In this document: piece after piece, positions 6,040-8,742 of the stretch
Layout of the letters: each line of letters starts with the position of its first letter
Numbering within the stretch: the stretch's first letter is position 1
Assembly: GCA_021780015.1 (NCBI GenBank)
Contig: JAJXZN010000136.1
Location: forward strand, 1-8,742
Direction: 5' to 3'
Length of the DNA stretch: 8,742 nucleotides
Origin: Pseudomonadota bacterium
GTDB lineage: Bacteria; Pseudomonadota; Alphaproteobacteria; Rhizobiales; Beijerinckiaceae
Translations under genes and position numbers: made by a program
The notes under the pieces: generated by a model
What the model saw: the letters and a program-made list of their open reading frames with translations, nothing else
What the model was told of the DNA's origin: nothing
Databases searched by the model: none

Positions 6040-6450
6040 TTCCACGATGCGTTGCACGAAGCGCGTCTTGATCGGCAGCTTGGCGGCCGCCAGCGTCAAG
6101 GCCTCACGCGCGAGCTCGGTTGGCACGCCGCCGATCTCGAACATGATGCGGCCCGGCGCAATGCGCACCGCCCAGAATTCCGGCGCGCCCTTGCCCTTAC
6201 CCATGCGCACTTCGGTCGGCTTCTTCGATACCGGCACGTCGGGGAAGACGCGGATCCAGACGCGGCCGGCGCGCTTCATATGACGCGTCATGGCGCGGCG
6301 CGCGGCCTCGATCTGGCGCGCGGTGACGCGCTCGGGCTCCATCGCCTTCAGGCCGTATTCGCCGAAGTCGAGATTGAAGCCGGCCTTCGAAGCGCCGTGG
6401 ATACGGCCCTTGAAAGCTTTGCGGAACTTCGTGCGCTTTGGTTGCAACAT
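6037..6450 (-). CDS. rplP: Large-subunit ribosomal protein uL16
   Basis: L16 is a late-assembling 50S protein next to the A-site tRNA elbow and the peptidyl transferase centre. The 137-residue product has the canonical length. It starts [19 protein letters not shown] and contains the Arg-rich helix [20 protein letters not shown] (44-63). The conserved loop [19 protein letters not shown] (77-95) follows, and Arg82 here corresponds to the arginine hydroxylated in E. coli L16. The C-terminus, including [15 protein letters not shown], is typical. The ATG at 6448-6450 follows rpsC after 29 bases, with only a weak Shine-Dalgarno (GAAAG) in an A-rich stretch. This is the poorest site among the S10 genes here. 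The TAG stop is the only TAG among the complete genes of the window and forms part of the rpmC ribosome-binding site. Confidence 0.98.
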   Translation of the reverse strand: MLQPKRTKFRKAFKGRIHGASKAGFNLDFGEYGLKAMEPERVTARQIEAARRAMTRHMKRAGRVWIRVFPDVPVSKKPTEVRMGKGKGAPEFWAVRIAPGRIMFEIGGVPTELAREALTLAAAKLPIKTRFVQRIVE

Positions 6451-6479
6451 GGTTTTAGTCTTTCAAATGCTTTCGCGTC

Positions 6480-7202
6480 TCAGGCCGCGTCACGATCGCG
6501 ACGGCGGCGCTCGCCGCCGGAACCGCCGCCATGATCCTGCTCGGCCATCTTCTTGTCCTGCGCCATCGGATCGTGCTCGAGGATCTCGCCCTTGAACACC
6601 CAGACCTTGATGCCGCACGTACCATAAGCGGTATGTGCCGTCGCCGTGCCGTAATCGACATCGGCGCGCAGCGTATGCAGCGGCACCCGGCCCTCGCGAT
6701 ACCATTCGAGGCGCGCGATCTCGGCACCGCCGAGACGGCCGGAGCAATTGATGCGGATGCCTTCGGCGCCGAGGCGCATGGCCGATTGCACGGCGCGCTT
6801 CATTGCGCGGCGGAACGCGACGCGCCGCTCAAGCTGCTGGGCAATCGAATCGGCTATGAGCGTCGCATCGATCTCAGGCTTGCGCACTTCGACGATATTG
6901 ATGACGACTTCCGACTCGGTGAGCTTCGACACCGCCTTGCGGATCTTGTCGATATCGGCGCCCTTCTTGCCGATGACGACGCCGGGGCGCGCCGAATAGA
7001 TCGTCACGCGGCACTTCTTATGTGGCCGCTCGATGATGATCTTCGACACCGCCGCCTGCTTCAACATCTTGAAGAGAAGCTCGCGGATACGGATGTCCTC
7101 GTGCAGCAGCTTGCCGTATTCGACCTTGTTCGCATACCAGCGCGAATCCCAGGTGCGGTTGATGCCGAGGCGCAGGCCGATTGGATTGACTTTCTGTCCC
7201 AT
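6480..7202 (-). CDS. rpsC: Small-subunit ribosomal protein uS3
   Basis: S3 lies in the 30S head at the mRNA entry pore and takes part in mRNA unwinding and 30S head assembly. The 240-residue product starts [20 protein letters not shown]. The N-terminal type II KH domain contains the RNA-binding GKKG loop (78-81) within [17 protein letters not shown]. The C-terminal domain has [20 protein letters not shown] (145-164), then [18 protein letters not shown] (168-185) and [10 protein letters not shown] (197-206). A Gly/Arg/Asp-rich tail without obvious structure follows residue 213 or so, as in many alphaproteobacteria. The start ATG at 7200-7202 is preceded by TGAGGAG, fusing the rplV stop and the Shine-Dalgarno. 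A further ATG frame inside the gene was set aside as a shadow. Confidence 0.98.
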   Translation of the reverse strand: MGQKVNPIGLRLGINRTWDSRWYANKVEYGKLLHEDIRIRELLFKMLKQAAVSKIIIERPHKKCRVTIYSARPGVVIGKKGADIDKIRKAVSKLTESEVVINIVEVRKPEIDATLIADSIAQQLERRVAFRRAMKRAVQSAMRLGAEGIRINCSGRLGGAEIARLEWYREGRVPLHTLRADVDYGTATAHTAYGTCGIKVWVFKGEILEHDPMAQDKKMAEQDHGGGSGGERRRRDRDAA

Positions 7203-7212
7203 TGCTTGCTCC

Positions 7213-7605
7213 TCAGGCCCCGGCCGATGCCGGCGCTTCGACCTCGCGCACGACGATGGTCAAATTCGAAAACGGCTTTTCGATCCGCCCGGCGCGGCCG
7301 CGCGCCCGCGGCGAGAACCGCTTGAGCACTAGGCCCTTGCCGACGAAAGCCTCGGCGACGATCAAATCGTCGACATCGAGGTTGTGATTGTTTTCCGCAT
7401 TGGCGATGGCGCTCTCGAGCGTCTTCCTGACGTCGAGGGCGATGCGCTTGCGCGAGAACTGAAGCTCGGCCAAAGCCCGCTCCACCTTCTTGCCGCGGAT
7501 CAACTGGGCGACGAGGTTCAGCTTCTGCGGGCTGATGCGGATCATCCGGCAGACGGCTTTGGCCTCATTATCCTTCAAAGCGCGCGGCGCCTGTTGCTTG
7601 CCCAT
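7213..7605 (-). CDS. rplV: Large-subunit ribosomal protein uL22
   Basis: L22 has a globular surface domain and a long beta-hairpin that lines the peptide exit tunnel, where changes can give macrolide resistance. The 130-residue product contains [20 protein letters not shown] (19-38) and the helix [20 protein letters not shown] (61-80). The tunnel hairpin follows around 83-108 ([20 protein letters not shown] is its typical return strand, 92-111), then the closing strand [11 protein letters not shown] short N-terminal addition and an Ala/Ser tail make it longer than E. coli L22 (110). This is normal for the class. No deletion in the hairpin is apparent. The ATG at 7603-7605 comes one base after the rpsS stop, with GAGG inside rpsS as its binding site. 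Confidence 0.98.
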   Translation of the reverse strand: MGKQQAPRALKDNEAKAVCRMIRISPQKLNLVAQLIRGKKVERALAELQFSRKRIALDVRKTLESAIANAENNHNLDVDDLIVAEAFVGKGLVLKRFSPRARGRAGRIEKPFSNLTIVVREVEAPASAGA

Positions 7606-7606
7606 A

Positions 7607-7885
7607 TCAGCCTCGCTTGGCTTTCTTGTCGCCCGCGTGACCGTGGAAGGTGCGGGTGGGCGAGAACTCGCCGAACTTGTGGCCGATCATGTCCTCGCTC
7701 ACCGAGACCGGGATATGCTTGTGGCCGTTATGCACGCCGAAGGTCAGACCGACGAATTGCGGCAGGATCGTCGAGCGGCGGCTCCAGATCTTAATGACTT
7801 CATTGCGGCCCGAGGCACGCGCAGCGTCTGCCTTTTTCAGCAGATAGCCGTCGACGAACGGACCTTTCGAGAGCGAGCGCGCCAT
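7607..7885 (-). CDS. rpsS: Small-subunit ribosomal protein uS19
   Basis: S19 is a 30S head protein that binds the 3' domain of 16S rRNA with S13 and forms part of the intersubunit contact with L5. The 92-residue product has the standard length. It reads [20 protein letters not shown] at the start. The middle contains [20 protein letters not shown] (31-50) and [20 protein letters not shown] (51-70), and the end is [22 protein letters not shown]. All of these are near-invariant segments in bacteria. The start ATG at 7883-7885 is four bases after the rplB stop, with GAAGGG in the end of rplB as binding site. The gene order rplB-rpsS-rplV and the tight spacing agree with translation as one block. 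Confidence 0.98.
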   Translation of the reverse strand: MARSLSKGPFVDGYLLKKADAARASGRNEVIKIWSRRSTILPQFVGLTFGVHNGHKHIPVSVSEDMIGHKFGEFSPTRTFHGHAGDKKAKRG

Positions 7886-7889
7886 CGCC

Positions 7890-8729
7890 TTAGCCCTTCT
7901 TCTTGCTCTTGTGACGCGAAGTCACGATGAATTTGTCGGTGGACTTGTTCGAGCGGGTCTTCTTGCCCTTGGTCGGCTTACCCCATGGCGTGACCGGATG
8001 CCGGCCGCCCGAAGTGCGGCCCTCGCCGCCGCCGTGCGGATGATCGACCGGGTTCATGGTGACGCCGCGGTTATGCGGGCGAATGCCGAGCCAGCGGCTG
8101 CGACCCGCCTTGCCGGTCGAGGCGTTCATATGATCAGGGTTCGAAACCGCGCCGACCGTCGCGAAGCATTGGCCATGCACAAGCCGCTGCTCGCCGGAAT
8201 TCAGCCGGATGATGACATAGCCCTGATCGCGGCCGACGATCTGCGCGAAATTGCCGGCCGAGCGCACCATCGCCGCGCCCTTGCCGATCTTCAGCTCGAT
8301 ATTATGGACGATCGTGCCGACCGGCATCGACGCAAGCGGCATGGCATTGCCAGGCTTCACGTCGACCGATTGTCCCGAGACGACCTCGTCGCCGACCGCA
8401 AGCCGCTGCGGCGCGATGATGTAGGACTGCTCGCCATCGGCATAGCGGATGAGCGCGATGAACGACGTGCGGTTCGGATCGTATTCGATCCGCTCGACCT
8501 TGGCCGGCATATCGAGCTTGCGGCGCTTGAAATCGACGATGCGATAGCTCTGCTTGTGGCCACCGCCGCGGAAACGCACGGTCACGCGGCCGAGGTTGTT
8601 GCGACCGCCCGACGACGACTTGCCCTCGGTCAATTGCTTGACCGGCTTGCCCTTGTAAAGTTCCGAACGATCGACGATCACCAATTGGCGAAGGCCGGGC
8701 GTGACGGGTTTGAATGTCTTGAGTGCCAT
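7890..8729 (-). CDS. rplB: Large-subunit ribosomal protein uL2
   Basis: L2 is a core 50S protein needed for subunit joining and peptidyl transferase activity. The 279-residue product begins [20 protein letters not shown]. The OB-fold domain spans roughly 60-130, with [20 protein letters not shown] (38-57) before it. The SH3-like domain follows ([20 protein letters not shown], 138-157). The catalytic-centre motif [14 protein letters not shown] (225-238) holds the conserved histidine region close to the peptidyl transferase centre. A lysine-rich tail (HKSKKKG) ends the protein. The ATG at 8727-8729 is preceded by TGAGGG at a suitable distance. That TGA, in the last three bases of the window, would fit the stop of an upstream rplW, but this cannot be confirmed here. 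rpsS begins four bases after the stop. Confidence 0.98.
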   Translation of the reverse strand: MALKTFKPVTPGLRQLVIVDRSELYKGKPVKQLTEGKSSSGGRNNLGRVTVRFRGGGHKQSYRIVDFKRRKLDMPAKVERIEYDPNRTSFIALIRYADGEQSYIIAPQRLAVGDEVVSGQSVDVKPGNAMPLASMPVGTIVHNIELKIGKGAAMVRSAGNFAQIVGRDQGYVIIRLNSGEQRLVHGQCFATVGAVSNPDHMNASTGKAGRSRWLGIRPHNRGVTMNPVDHPHGGGEGRTSGGRHPVTPWGKPTKGKKTRSNKSTDKFIVTSRHKSKKKG

Positions 8730-8742
8730 GATCTAACCCTCA

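Noticed and set aside
1..8742. Mobile element, CRISPR array, tRNA or a novel accessory system
   Set aside because: Every part of the window is explained by the ribosomal protein cluster and gaps of at most 92 bases. No inverted terminal repeats, transposase, spaced repeats or tRNA-like folds were seen.

Overview
The window is one continuous stretch of the bacterial S10-spc ribosomal protein gene cluster, entirely on the minus strand. In transcription order (right to left) it holds rplB, rpsS, rplV, rpsC, rplP, rpmC, rpsQ | rplN, rplX, rplE, rpsN, rpsH, rplF, rplR, rpsE, rpmD, rplO and secY. The first seven genes are the 3' part of the S10 operon. The rest are the spc operon, cut off inside secY by the left edge of the window. 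The order is the classical one. No gene is missing, inserted, broken or frameshifted, and all ribosomal protein genes are complete.

The DNA is GC-rich. The protein features (192-residue S5 with an Arg/Glu/Gly-rich N-terminus, zinc-free 101-residue S14, 161-residue L15, 130-residue L22, 240-residue S3) fit an alphaproteobacterium. They most resemble the Hyphomicrobiales (Rhizobiales), perhaps the Beijerinckiaceae/Methylocystaceae side. The family-level placement is recall-based inference and was not tested.

Layout: 7890-8729 L2; 7607-7885 S19; 7213-7605 L22; 6480-7202 S3; 6037-6450 L16; 5817-6026 L29 (GTG start); 5562-5813 S17; 86-base S10/spc junction; 5107-5475 L14; 4790-5107 L24; 4111-4797 L5; 3769-4074 S14; 3360-3758 S8; 2805-3338 L6; 2370-2732 L18; 1724-2302 S5; 1518-1712 L30; 1022-1507 L15; 92-base structured spacer; 1-929 SecY (partial). 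Spacing is tight: two overlaps, and many stop codons that form part of the next gene's Shine-Dalgarno sequence. This points to one polycistronic unit with translational coupling. Together the genes supply both ribosomal subunits and the channel subunit of the Sec translocon, the exit route for many newly made proteins.

I see no accessory, mobile or defence system and no evidence of a novel system. The points worth a second look are local: a roughly 45-residue Lys/Ala/Gly-rich insertion at the N-terminus of L5; a string of three hairpins between rplO and secY; a 28-codon reading frame in frame with rpsQ just after its stop; smaller hairpins in the rplF-rplR and rplR-rpsE gaps; and recurrent stop-codon/Shine-Dalgarno fusions. 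No promoter, operator, intrinsic terminator, tRNA, rRNA or CRISPR was recognised, and no gap between genes exceeds 92 bases.
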